A DNA stretch of 45,408 nt, taken from Methyloligella sp. Lineage in GTDB: Bacteria; Pseudomonadota; Alphaproteobacteria; Rhizobiales; HXMU1428-3. The notes beneath the pieces were generated by a model. That model saw nothing but the letters and a program-made list of their open reading frames with translations. It searched no databases and was not told where the DNA came from. The position numbers were made by a program, and so were the translations under genes. Numbering within the stretch: position 1 is the stretch's first letter; the number at the start of each line of letters is the position of its first letter. The stretch lies in NCBI GenBank assembly GCA_021604645.1, contig BQJJ01000018.1, forward strand, positions 1 through 45,408, read 5' to 3'. This document shows, piece after piece, positions 18,141 to 25,967 of this stretch.

Positions 18141-18623
18141 CTAATTTACAGGTACATAAACATATGTGTCTTTACGAGCTCTTCTATATGGTTGAGAAGC
18201 AATATCAGATACCCTTTTTGAGGTGCCTTTTTCTTCAATCCAAGCTGAAATAGTTATCCCTTCAACTTTACCATTTAATTTATATTCTTTTTGTGGCTCA
18301 AATTCTGCTTGTAAGGCCAAATAAGCTTCACACGGACAGCTTCCACCAAATGTACGATTAAAAACTGCATGAGTTACAATAGTATGCTTTCCTGGTGCTA
18401 TTTGAACTTGTTTCTCTGCCCCTTCAATAAGGTGAGAAACAGCCTTATCATCAACAGCTTCTATAGAAAAAAAGTCGTAATGAAGGAGACTTTGCCTATT
18501 TACAGTTCCTTTAAGAGAAGCATTAAGATTTGAAACTGTTTGAAGCGGAGCAGTGTACTCCCCAGAACCAGCACAACCATTCAGAAAGATAAAAGATAAA
18601 AAAATGGTTAGGTAATACTTCAT
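18141..18623 (-). CDS. Small lipoprotein of unknown function
   Basis: 160 residues with a lipoprotein signal: MKYYLTIFLSFIFLNGC, lipobox LNGC, so predicted to be lipid-anchored at Cys17. The mature part includes VQIAPGKHTIVTHAVFN and a later ...FEPQKEYKLNGKV, a pattern seen in beta-sandwich lipoproteins of unknown role. The gene is distinctly AT-rich compared with its neighbours. It is convergent with the PBP gene, ending 12 bp from it, inside the segment bounded by the PBP 3' end and its displaced copy. It probably entered with that segment. Confidence 0.75.
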   Translation of the reverse strand: MKYYLTIFLSFIFLNGCAGSGEYTAPLQTVSNLNASLKGTVNRQSLLHYDFFSIEAVDDKAVSHLIEGAEKQVQIAPGKHTIVTHAVFNRTFGGSCPCEAYLALQAEFEPQKEYKLNGKVEGITISAWIEEKGTSKRVSDIASQPYRRARKDTYVYVPVN

Positions 18624-18786
18624 AATGCAACGTTCCTTACATAGGGGAATACTTTTAAAAATTAAAACATTTCTGAGATAATCAATATAAAAACAATCAT
18701 TTTAAATAAACAACAGAAAAATCTTCGCATCCCCAAAGCACAACTAAAAAACCCACCAAATCTCAAAACCATTTACTCTTAAGACA

Positions 18787-18927
18787 ATAATCACGGTAGG
18801 GACAGGCAACAGAAACAGAGCCTGGGCCACCAAACTCCACTCCTCCCAACTCGCCACCCCGCTTCTAAAGACGCTTCTGAAGGAACTGAGGAATGATGCG
18901 TTTTCGGTGAATACTGCAAAACTATAA
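18787..18927 (+). pseudogene. Displaced 3'-end fragment of a PBP gene
   Basis: 115 bp at 18790-18904 align without gaps to 17979-18093, the end of the PBP gene (offset 811). I count 14 differences, all synonymous in the PBP frame. The frame stays open to a TAA at 18925-18927, giving a different C-terminal tail (about SVNTAKL). There is no start, so it is a remnant. The synonymous-only pattern means this copy diverged while part of an intact, selected gene, not after duplication as junk. Confidence 0.88.
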
Positions 18928-19026
18928 AGTATCTAATCTAACAGATAACTAAAAAACAACTTAATAAGTTACCTACCGTTCATTAAATGTAATGAAAATA
19001 TAGAAAAAATCCTCTAAACTACTTAG

Positions 19027-19836
19027 ATGCAAGAAGGTACACCTTTTATAGAACTAAAAATTTGTCTCAAAAAACCTGCAGAATTATTTGCGCTAGTAAA
19101 TGCATTTACTGCAATTGGTAATCAGTTCAATGCTTATATCGCACGAGAACATCCTAATCTCGCTGGAGAAGCCCAATTATTCGTCAAAGAAATAAGAAAA
19201 GGTTCAACAATAGTAGAGTTAATACCTGTTATTCTACCACTCTTAGAAACTATGGACAAAGCTCTTCTTATTGATGATTTCATTCAAAGATATGGTGGGA
19301 AATTAGGGCATTACCTTATTGGAGAAAAAGATCCTGAAGCTAGCAAATCTGATCTAAATGATTTTTTAGGATCTGTTCAAGTAATAGCTGGCGATGAAAA
19401 TGGCAACTCTACTATATCTTCAGCAATTTATCATGAAACTAAAACTACAAAAAGAGCAGAGGTTTTTTTTGATACTGTTAGTGCTAAAAAAGCAGAAAAC
19501 AGTATTGAACAACACAAAACTGATCTTGAATTAATCGCCTATGAACGTCACGAACGTGTAATGATGCGTTTCTACCAATCCAATCTTAAAGACCCGCCTT
19601 TAGGTAGCAAACGAACAGGTGAACGTGGCGTAATTGAAAAAATTTCAAAAAAACCATTAGCTATAATATATGAAACAAGTTTAGCTAAAGAACGTATCAA
19701 ACATGAAACTAGAGATGATCTCCATAACTTATACAATAAAGGATTTATTGTTGATTGTTTTGTTGAAATGTCGAATGGGAAGCCCGCAGCATACCGTGTA
19801 AGTCATGTGCATGACATATTCATTATAGATGAATAA
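19027..19836 (+). CDS. Hypothetical protein, not recognised
   Basis: A 269-residue soluble-looking protein in an AT-rich stretch. Residues about 55-85 hold VKEIRKGSTIVELIPVILPLL, an amphipathic or hydrophobic helix in a context reminiscent of uncharacterised proteins on genomic islands. The middle is charged, and the C-terminal ~80 residues (from GERGVIEKISKKPLAIIYE) look like a compact beta-rich domain. No signal peptide, membrane helix or catalytic motif is evident. The ATG has no clear Shine-Dalgarno. Base composition and position next to a broken PBP fragment suggest horizontal acquisition. I assign no function. Confidence 0.65.
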   Translation: MQEGTPFIELKICLKKPAELFALVNAFTAIGNQFNAYIAREHPNLAGEAQLFVKEIRKGSTIVELIPVILPLLETMDKALLIDDFIQRYGGKLGHYLIGEKDPEASKSDLNDFLGSVQVIAGDENGNSTISSAIYHETKTTKRAEVFFDTVSAKKAENSIEQHKTDLELIAYERHERVMMRFYQSNLKDPPLGSKRTGERGVIEKISKKPLAIIYETSLAKERIKHETRDDLHNLYNKGFIVDCFVEMSNGKPAAYRVSHVHDIFIIDE

Positions 19837-19923
19837 GCGAAAATCGTTCATTCGTCATGACACAATGATGCTTCGCATCACCAAAACCCACTATCCATCA
19901 TACAGCCGAAGACAAAAAACGTA

Positions 19924-19995
19924 GGCCGAACGGCCGTCGGCGCGTTGCGCCGCGCCGTCGCAGGGCGGGCACTTCGTGCCCATCGCCCGTGAGAC
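19924..19995 (+). repeat. Structured dispersed element, copy D (5'-truncated)
   Basis: P2 GGCCG/CGGCC (19924-19935), P3 CGGCGC/GCGCCG (19938-19952, identical stem to copy B), P4 GGGCG/CGCCC (19963-19967 with 19984-19988), P5 GGCAC/GTGCC (19968-19980), then GTGAGA. It lacks P1 and the GGACATG block. It ends at the base before the VOC gene's stop codon, so it could also serve as that gene's 3' hairpin. Confidence 0.75.
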
Positions 19996-20457
19996 CTAAG
20001 ATGCCATCTTCATTTCCTGGCTCAACTTCTCAGCAAAAATAATCAAGCCAATACGGCTTTCAACAAACAGCTCCCAGGTGCCATAGCCGGTCACCATTTC
20101 TGCAATTACCGGGTCAGCGATTTTTGAGCGCGTTTCGTCAACCGAATCAACCCAAACGTAAAGCGCAGGCCCGTGTTTGAAAGACGGGAGAACTTCAGGC
20201 GGCATTGTCCGTTTGGCGTGGGTTTCTTCGACTAGAATGATCTGCGTTTGCCCAGCGCTCATACCAACACAGCCATCATTAAGCACATCACCAAACTCTG
20301 AATTTTGAACGGTTGGTTGCAGTGTGGTTAGCTCAAAGCCCATTGCGCTAAAACGGCGCTTGGCTGAAGCCATGTCATCGACAAGATAAAGTGGTGTGGC
20401 TTTCAGTGGGTTTGGTGTTTCACGCCCGCTCAGCCATGCTTGATCAAAAGTTGCCAT
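19996..20457 (-). CDS. VOC (glyoxalase/bleomycin-resistance) family protein
   Basis: A 153-residue protein starting MATFDQAWLSG. It has the paired beta-alpha-beta-beta-beta layout of the vicinal oxygen chelate fold: ATPLYLVDDMASAKRRFSAMGFEL in the first half and PALYVWVDSVDETRSKIADP in the second. Members include glyoxalases, dioxygenases and proteins that sequester DNA-damaging drugs; which applies here cannot be told, as metal ligands are not obvious. The ATG at 20457 has AGGAG 8 nt upstream. Two LexA-type boxes lie 56-106 bp upstream, so expression may be damage-induced. A structured element abuts its stop codon. Confidence 0.8.
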   Translation of the reverse strand: MATFDQAWLSGRETPNPLKATPLYLVDDMASAKRRFSAMGFELTTLQPTVQNSEFGDVLNDGCVGMSAGQTQIILVEETHAKRTMPPEVLPSFKHGPALYVWVDSVDETRSKIADPVIAEMVTGYGTWELFVESRIGLIIFAEKLSQEMKMAS

Positions 20458-20512
20458 CAAATTTACTCCTAATATATGCTATCTAACTCCCCCCTTGCCG
20501 CTAAACAACAAG

Positions 20513-20527
20513 GAACATAATAAGAAC
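20513..20527 (-). promoter_or_regulatory. LexA (SOS) box candidate, proximal
   Basis: On the minus strand this is GTTCTTATTATGTTC, an exact match to the alphaproteobacterial GTTC-N7-GTTC consensus. The enclosed TATTAT could be the -10 of the VOC gene promoter, a good place for repression. Confidence 0.7.
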
Positions 20528-20548
20528 ATACTCTGATTCGCATAAAAA

Positions 20549-20563
20549 GAACAGAGGGAGAAC
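20549..20563 (-). promoter_or_regulatory. LexA (SOS) box candidate, distal
   Basis: A second exact GTTC-N7-GTTC (GTTCTCCCTCTGTTC on the minus strand), 36 bp upstream of the first. Two such sites within about 50 bp are very unlikely by chance. It overlaps the left arm of a longer inverted repeat at 20552-20598. Confidence 0.65.
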
Positions 20564-20735
20564 AAAAATAATCTTATCCCCATATTTTTTGTTCTCTGAG
20601 TTAGGAAAAATCGATATAAATCAGTAAATTGACTATTCGATAAAGCAAAACGGCCTCTTTAAGCACGCACAAATTAAGAATACAGAAACTAAAAATCGTC
20701 CCAAAAATGAAAAATCTCCAAACTAACAATACGAA
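20564..20735. other. Gene-free segment between the SOS boxes and structured element B
   Basis: It holds the rest of an inverted repeat whose arms are AGAACAAAAA (20559-20568) and TTTTTGTTCT (20586-20595), flanked by CAGAG/CTCTG; it could be a weak terminator or a binding site. No gene was found: the minus-strand frame across 20601-20864 is mostly a translation of the structured element. The whole interval 20458-20948 lacks a coding gene. Confidence 0.5.
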
Positions 20736-20849
20736 GAAGGAGCTCAGCCCTTTTCGGGCTGAGGGACATGACGCCAGGGGCGTCCGGCGCGTTGCGCCGC
20801 CCCTCGGAGGGCCCGCTGCTTCGCAGCGGAATAGCCCGTGAGAGAAAAA
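20736..20849 (+). repeat. Structured dispersed element, copy B (most regular)
   Basis: All stems pair perfectly: P1 CTCAGCCC/GGGCTGAG (20743-20763), P2 GACGCC/GGCGTC (20770-20784), P3 CGGCGC/GCGCCG (20785-20799), P4 GGGC/GCCC (20809-20812 with 20834-20837) enclosing P5 CCGCTGC/GCAGCGG (20813-20829). Then GTGAGAG and an A-rich tail. It lies upstream of leuS, before its promoter candidate, in the same orientation as the gene. Confidence 0.88.
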
Positions 20850-20879
20850 GAGACAGCCCCCCAAAAAAACTATCTACAC

Positions 20880-20907
20880 TTGACACTATGGTTCCCAATG
20901 CTAAACA
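20880..20907 (+). promoter_or_regulatory. Candidate leuS promoter
   Basis: A perfect TTGACA (20880-20885) with TAAACA (20902-20907) after 16 nt, about 40 bp upstream of the leuS start. The -10 is weak. It lies just downstream of structured element B, which would therefore not be in a transcript from this promoter. Confidence 0.45.
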
Positions 20908-20948
20908 CACCCATTACAGTCTAAACACATCTATTCAGGGGACAGACC

Positions 20949-23573
20949 ATGAGCGCTGAGCGTTATAACGCACCAGAAACCGAGCAAATCTGGCAAAAGC
21001 AATGGGCAACAGAAAAAATCTTCGAAGCTGAGGAAAACTCGGCCAAAGAAAAATATTATGTCCTCGAGATGTTCCCCTACCCCTCAGGCCGCATTCATAT
21101 GGGCCATGTGCGCAACTACGCCATGGGTGATGTGATTGCCCGCTATAAACGCGCCAAGGGTTTTAACGTGCTTCACCCAATGGGCTGGGACGCGTTCGGC
21201 ATGCCAGCTGAAAACGCAGCCATGAAAAATGGCGGTCACCCTTCTGAATATACTTATAATAATATCGCGGTGATGCGCGATCAGCTCAAATCAATCGGCC
21301 TGTCGCTTGATTGGTCACGCGAATTTGCCACCTGCGATGTGGACTATTACCACCAGCAGCAAAAACTGTTTATCGACTTTTTAGAACACAACCTGGTTTA
21401 TAGAAAATCAGCACGCGTCAATTGGGACCCGGTTGATCATACAGTTCTTGCCAACGAACAAGTGATTGACGGCAGAGGCTGGCGCTCAGGTGCGCTGGTT
21501 GAACAACGTGAACTTACTCAATGGTTCTTCCGCATCACAGACTATGCAGATGAACTGTTGGAAGATTTGGACACTTTGGACAAATGGCCAGAAAAAGTTC
21601 GCATCATGCAAACCAACTGGATCGGCAAATCTCACGGTGCGTTAATGCGCTTTGATCTTGAAGGTGATAGCCTTCCTGAAGGCCCTAATACATTAAAAGT
21701 GAATCATACATTAGAAGTCTACACAACACGCCCAGACACAATCTTTGGTGCAAGCTTCTGTGGCCTCTCAGCTGGCCACCCAATTGCAGAAGAGCTCGCC
21801 AAAACAAACCCAGAAATAGCAAACTTCATCAAAGAATGCGCTGGCCTTGGCACATCAGAAGAAGATATTGAACGCGCAGAGAAAAAAGGCATCGACACTG
21901 GCATCAGAGCCAAACACCCGTTTGATCCGTCTATTGAGCTGCCGGTTTATATCGCCAACTTTATCCTGATGGATTATGGTACCGGCGCCATTTTCGGCTG
22001 CCCAGCGCATGACCAGCGTGACTTAGATTTCGCCCGCAAATATGAGCTCTCCGTCACCCCAGTTGTGGTCCCTGAAGGAGAAGAAAATTTTACCATTGAA
22101 GATGAAGCCTATACAGGCACTGGCAAGCTTGCCAATTCAGAGTTTCTCAATGGAAAATCAATTGAAGACGCCAAAGAAGAAATCATTTCTAAGCTGGAAG
22201 ATGCGGGCCAAGGCAGCCGCCAAACCAACTATCGCCTGCGCGATTGGGGCATCTCACGCCAGCGCTATTGGGGCTGCCCAATTCCGATCGTTCATTGTGA
22301 TGACTGCGGAACAGTACCGGTAAAGACGCAAGATTTGCCAGTTAAACTCCCCGATGATGTGAGCTTTGACAAACCAGGCAACCCGCTTGACCATCACCCA
22401 ACCTGGAAAAACACCACCTGCCCAAAATGCGGCAAAGATGCTCGGCGCGAAACAGACACCATGGACACCTTTGTGGATAGTTCCTGGTATTACGCGCGGT
22501 TCTGCGCCCCGCAAGCTGAGACACCAACAGATAAAAACACAGTCGACCACTGGCTACCAGTTGACCAATATATCGGCGGTGTCGAACATGCTATTTTGCA
22601 TCTTTTATATTCTCGTTATTTCACAAGAGCTATGAAAGCTGCAGGCCATATTGGTTTAAAAGAACCGTTCAAAGGCCTCTTTACCCAGGGCATGGTCAAC
22701 CATGAAACTTATAAAACCGAAGACGGCGATTGGATTTCACCTGCCGACATTAAAATTGAAGATGTAGATGGCAAGCGCGTCGCAACGGAACTTGAAACAG
22801 GCAAGCCTGTTAAAATCGGCTCCATTGAGAAAATGTCAAAATCTAAGCTCAATGTTGTCGATCCAGACGATATTTTGAGCCATTATGGCGCTGATACAGC
22901 CCGTTGGTTTGTCTTGTCAGATAGCCCACCTGAACGCGATGTTGTTTGGACAGAAGCCGGCGTTGAAGGCGCGGGCCGCTTTGTACAGCGGCTTTGGCGC
23001 GTTGTCACCGATGTAAAAGCTCTTTTAGGCGATGATATATATGAAGAACCGGCTGAATTCTCAGATAAAGCCTTGGAGCTTAGAAAAGCGGCCCATAAAG
23101 CCCTTGATAATGTCTCAAACGACATTGAAAACTTAAGGTTTAACCGCTCAGTTGCCCAAATTTATGAATATACAAACATCGTATCTAGCAACTTGGCAGC
23201 CGCTAAATCTGACCTAAAACCAGATATGGCCTTTGCTTTAAAAGAAGCAGCAAACTTTCTAATCACCGCTTTTGGCCCAATGATGCCGCACCTGGCTGAA
23301 CAGTGCTGGGCTCACTTAGGGAACAGCGAACTACTAGCAAAAACCCCATGGCCTGATGTCAATAAGTCACTTTTGCAAGAAGATTCGATTACAATCGCGG
23401 TACAAGTTAATGGAAAACGCCGTAGTGAGTTGACTATTCCCCTCGATGCGTCCAAAGATGAGACAGAGAAAGCCGCTCTAGAACTAGACGGGGTTCAAAA
23501 AGCAATTGATGGCAAAAATATTCGCAAAATTATTGTGGTTCCACGAAAAATCGTGAATATTGTAGCTAATTGA
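20949..23573 (+). CDS. leuS: Leucyl-tRNA synthetase
   Basis: Charges tRNA-Leu and edits mischarged amino acids. At 874 residues it has normal bacterial length. The class I signatures are present: HMGH (HIGH motif) at residues 50-53 and KMSKS at 628-632. The CP1 editing domain lies between, with the TTRPDTIFG threonine-rich motif near residue 260. A zinc-type CxxC pair is seen (CDDC and CPKC around 460-500). The C-terminal tRNA-binding region ends in [20 protein letters not shown] precedes the ATG. lptE and holA follow on the same strand, a common alphaproteobacterial gene order. Confidence 0.98.
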   Translation: MSAERYNAPETEQIWQKQWATEKIFEAEENSAKEKYYVLEMFPYPSGRIHMGHVRNYAMGDVIARYKRAKGFNVLHPMGWDAFGMPAENAAMKNGGHPSEYTYNNIAVMRDQLKSIGLSLDWSREFATCDVDYYHQQQKLFIDFLEHNLVYRKSARVNWDPVDHTVLANEQVIDGRGWRSGALVEQRELTQWFFRITDYADELLEDLDTLDKWPEKVRIMQTNWIGKSHGALMRFDLEGDSLPEGPNTLKVNHTLEVYTTRPDTIFGASFCGLSAGHPIAEELAKTNPEIANFIKECAGLGTSEEDIERAEKKGIDTGIRAKHPFDPSIELPVYIANFILMDYGTGAIFGCPAHDQRDLDFARKYELSVTPVVVPEGEENFTIEDEAYTGTGKLANSEFLNGKSIEDAKEEIISKLEDAGQGSRQTNYRLRDWGISRQRYWGCPIPIVHCDDCGTVPVKTQDLPVKLPDDVSFDKPGNPLDHHPTWKNTTCPKCGKDARRETDTMDTFVDSSWYYARFCAPQAETPTDKNTVDHWLPVDQYIGGVEHAILHLLYSRYFTRAMKAAGHIGLKEPFKGLFTQGMVNHETYKTEDGDWISPADIKIEDVDGKRVATELETGKPVKIGSIEKMSKSKLNVVDPDDILSHYGADTARWFVLSDSPPERDVVWTEAGVEGAGRFVQRLWRVVTDVKALLGDDIYEEPAEFSDKALELRKAAHKALDNVSNDIENLRFNRSVAQIYEYTNIVSSNLAAAKSDLKPDMAFALKEAANFLITAFGPMMPHLAEQCWAHLGNSELLAKTPWPDVNKSLLQEDSITIAVQVNGKRRSELTIPLDASKDETEKAALELDGVQKAIDGKNIRKIIVVPRKIVNIVAN

Positions 23574-23582
23574 TATCACTTA

Positions 23583-23743
23583 CTCTCAAAATTCTGTAAT
23601 TTTTGAGAGTTAGAGTTCGTTATATAAAACATATTCTTCAAAAGTTGTTAGACTTTTTAGGGTAAGAATTTGTTATATAAATACGCATTCCTGAAAAGTT
23701 GCAGACTTTTGAGGATAAGAATTCGTTATAAAATGACGTTTAT
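23583..23743 (+). repeat. Three imperfect ~54-bp tandem repeats, each a hairpin plus conserved tail
   Basis: Units at about 23583-23635, 23636-23690 and 23691-23743. Each starts with a short hairpin (CTCTCAAAA/TTTTTGAGAG; TTCAAAAGT/ACTTTTTAGG; CCTGAAAAGT/ACTTTTGAGG) and ends in a shared GAATTCGTTATA-like tail. The stems change sequence but keep pairing. The first hairpin could serve as leuS terminator; the tails contain TATA-like elements. They fill most of the leuS-lptE gap. Confidence 0.75.
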
Positions 23744-23785
23744 ATTTGATTTGAGATAAGTTCAAAGAGAAATGCAGGATAGACG

Positions 23786-24346
23786 ATGATGGGAAAACAC
23801 CCCCAAACTCACTTAAGCAAAACACCTAAAATAAGCTTCAAAGCTGTTTCAGTGGCGATCATGCTTAGCTGCGCAGGCGCCCTTCTTTCAGGTTGTGCCT
23901 TCAAACCTCTCTATGGAACAACAACGACAAATGCACAACTTCAGGAAACTTTGAAAACCGTTTCTATTCCTGAAGTACCTGGCCGCGTTGGACAAGTTGT
24001 TCGCAATGAACTTATTTTCCGCTTTACAGGCGGTGGGTATGCAGATGCCCCTCAATATATATTATCATTAGCCGTCAAAGAATCTGTAAAGTCACAATTC
24101 GTGCGCCGCGATGGTGACAGCGAAGGTCAATTTCTAGAATTAAACACATCCTTCAAGCTCTACAGAGTTGGTGATGATAAATTACCAATTTTAGAAGGCA
24201 CTTCATTCGCAAAAGCGGCTTTTAACGATAATACGTCGATCTATTCAAATGTACGCTCTCGGCGTGATGCTGAAGACCGTGCAGCCAAAACAACAGCTGA
24301 AGACCTCCAAGGTAGAATTTCAGCATTCCTATCAGGAAATAGCTAA
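23786..24346 (+). CDS. lptE: LPS-assembly lipoprotein LptE
   Basis: Plug/chaperone lipoprotein of the outer-membrane LptD complex that inserts LPS. 186 residues; the signal ends in LLSGC with lipidated Cys37, followed by AFKPLYG, the usual LptE start. The rest fits the LptE fold (VGQVVRNELIFRFTGGG, later beta strands and a C-terminal helix). Position between leuS and holA matches the common order in proteobacteria. Two consecutive ATGs at 23786 and 23789 could both serve. Confidence 0.92.
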   Translation: MMGKHPQTHLSKTPKISFKAVSVAIMLSCAGALLSGCAFKPLYGTTTTNAQLQETLKTVSIPEVPGRVGQVVRNELIFRFTGGGYADAPQYILSLAVKESVKSQFVRRDGDSEGQFLELNTSFKLYRVGDDKLPILEGTSFAKAAFNDNTSIYSNVRSRRDAEDRAAKTTAEDLQGRISAFLSGNS

Positions 24347-24391
24347 GCTCTACAATTTGGTTCTTCACCCCTTTGATTATCGTGAGTTAAA

Positions 24392-25435
24392 ATGGTTGCT
24401 ATAAAACCGAGCGACATTGACCGGCTCATCAAATCTCCAAGCGCCTACGATGCATATCTAATCTTTGGCCCAGACAATGGCCTTGTCTCAGAACGTGCTA
24501 AGTTTCTAAGTCAAAACTTAGCAGCAAAAGCTAAACGCCAAGGGGCTGAAACTGAACAAATCACCATTTTAAATGATGACTTATCAGCTAACCCCGAGCG
24601 CCTCTCCCTTGATTTGAAAACCATTTCAATGTTTGGCGAACGAAAGGTTTTGCGTGTCACCGCAGGCACCGCCCTTTCTGTAAACAATCTCGAGGCTCTT
24701 TTAAAAGAAACACCTTTTGAAGCCGATTTAATCATTGAAGCTGGTGATTTAAAAAAGACAGCTAAGCTTAGAAAAATATTCGAAAGCGGGAAAACCACAG
24801 CTGCAATCCCTTGTTACACTGACAATAATGCAGCTCTCCATAATCTCATCCAGGATATCCTAAATGAGAATAAGTTAGTCCTCTCAAAAGAAACTGAACA
24901 ATATCTCATATCCCGTTTAGGCGCAGATCGTGGCCTCAGCCGTAAAGAGATCGAGAAACTAGCGCTCTATGCCATGGGCAAAGATCAAATAACCATTGAA
25001 GACATCGACAATATCCTCAGCGATATGTCAGAAATAGCGATGGATCAAATCATCGCGCAAACTTTGCTTGGCAATCCACAAATCGCACTTAATCAACTAA
25101 GCCGCGCTATTAGCACCGGCTTAAACCCAGCACCAATTTTTCTCAGTCTCTTGCGTCAGCTAGAAAAATTACACAAAGGTGCACTGAGCATTTCAAATGG
25201 AGCGACGATAGATACAGTCGCCAAATCACAGCGACCTCCGCTTTATTTTGAACGCCGTGATAATTTCATTAAACAGCTTAATATCTGGCATGAAGATCAT
25301 CTCGCCCATGCCATTCATAAAGTTCAAGAAATCATGGGCAAAGCAAGACGTCGCAATAATCCCACTCTAGAAATTTGTGAACTCGAGCAGTTGCTATTAT
25401 CCCTTGGCGGCTTCGCAAAAAATAAGAAACGCTAA
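24392..25435 (+). CDS. holA: DNA polymerase III subunit delta
   Basis: Clamp-loader subunit that opens the beta sliding clamp. 347 residues, usual length. The start resembles the family (MVAIKPSDIDRLIKSPSAYDAYLIFGPDNGLVSERA), a degenerate AAA+ N-domain without a working P-loop; later SRLGADRGLSRKEIEKLALYA and FLSLLRQLEKLH match the delta middle and collar domains. It follows lptE by 45 bp and is probably in one transcript with it. Confidence 0.95.
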   Translation: MVAIKPSDIDRLIKSPSAYDAYLIFGPDNGLVSERAKFLSQNLAAKAKRQGAETEQITILNDDLSANPERLSLDLKTISMFGERKVLRVTAGTALSVNNLEALLKETPFEADLIIEAGDLKKTAKLRKIFESGKTTAAIPCYTDNNAALHNLIQDILNENKLVLSKETEQYLISRLGADRGLSRKEIEKLALYAMGKDQITIEDIDNILSDMSEIAMDQIIAQTLLGNPQIALNQLSRAISTGLNPAPIFLSLLRQLEKLHKGALSISNGATIDTVAKSQRPPLYFERRDNFIKQLNIWHEDHLAHAIHKVQEIMGKARRRNNPTLEICELEQLLLSLGGFAKNKKR

Positions 25436-25967
25436 TTTATTGCAGCGCCAAGAAACAGCTATCTAAACCCCTCGACTGCATCTCCCAGCCCCCAAAGCCC
25501 AATTTCAGCCCTAAAGAATTGGTAAACAAATCCTTAACAAAATTAAATTGTCACCAACAATTCTAAACTTAGGCTTCCAAGAAATTTGGGAGCCAAAACT
25601 TTGATAGATCGTTCCACCACTTAAATTGAATGTTATTCAATAAGTTAGGCCGATCCTAAAAAACGAGTCAGTCACTAATTCTGTTTGCAGAACTTATAGA
25701 TTGATACAGGGAGATCTGGGTAAAGGGAAAGCAGACAACCACCATCTCAAAAATGACAAAATTACACATCTGGCCAACTCTAGTAGCCATAAAATTATTT
25801 GGTTGATGTGGTCTTTATTTAGCCAATAGGCCAGATAAATTTACATCTAAAAAGACCATTCATGCTGAATTCAGGTCCGGTGATGAAAAATACATGGATC
25901 ACATAAATAGTTTTAAAACGATAAACGAGCTTCAAGTAATAAATCGACTTTAAGGGTAAATTCGATA
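25436..25967. other. Gene-free region upstream of the membrane-paralogue locus
   Basis: About 530 bp without a convincing coding frame. It is AT-rich with scattered TTAA tetramers (for example TTAACAAAATTAA near 25536), but no properly spaced CtrA site. GGCTTCC/GGGAGCC near 25572-25593 forms a loose inverted repeat. It presumably holds the holA terminator and the promoter of the gene at 25968. Confidence 0.5.

Noticed and set aside
18129-19860. Complete integrative element
   Set aside because: No integrase, transposase or clear attachment repeats other than the PBP 3'-end copy, whose synonymous-only divergence fits homologous recombination better.
25530-25550. CtrA site upstream of membrane-paralogue 1
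   Set aside because: The TTAA tetramers are 5 bp apart rather than 7, and flanking bases do not fit.
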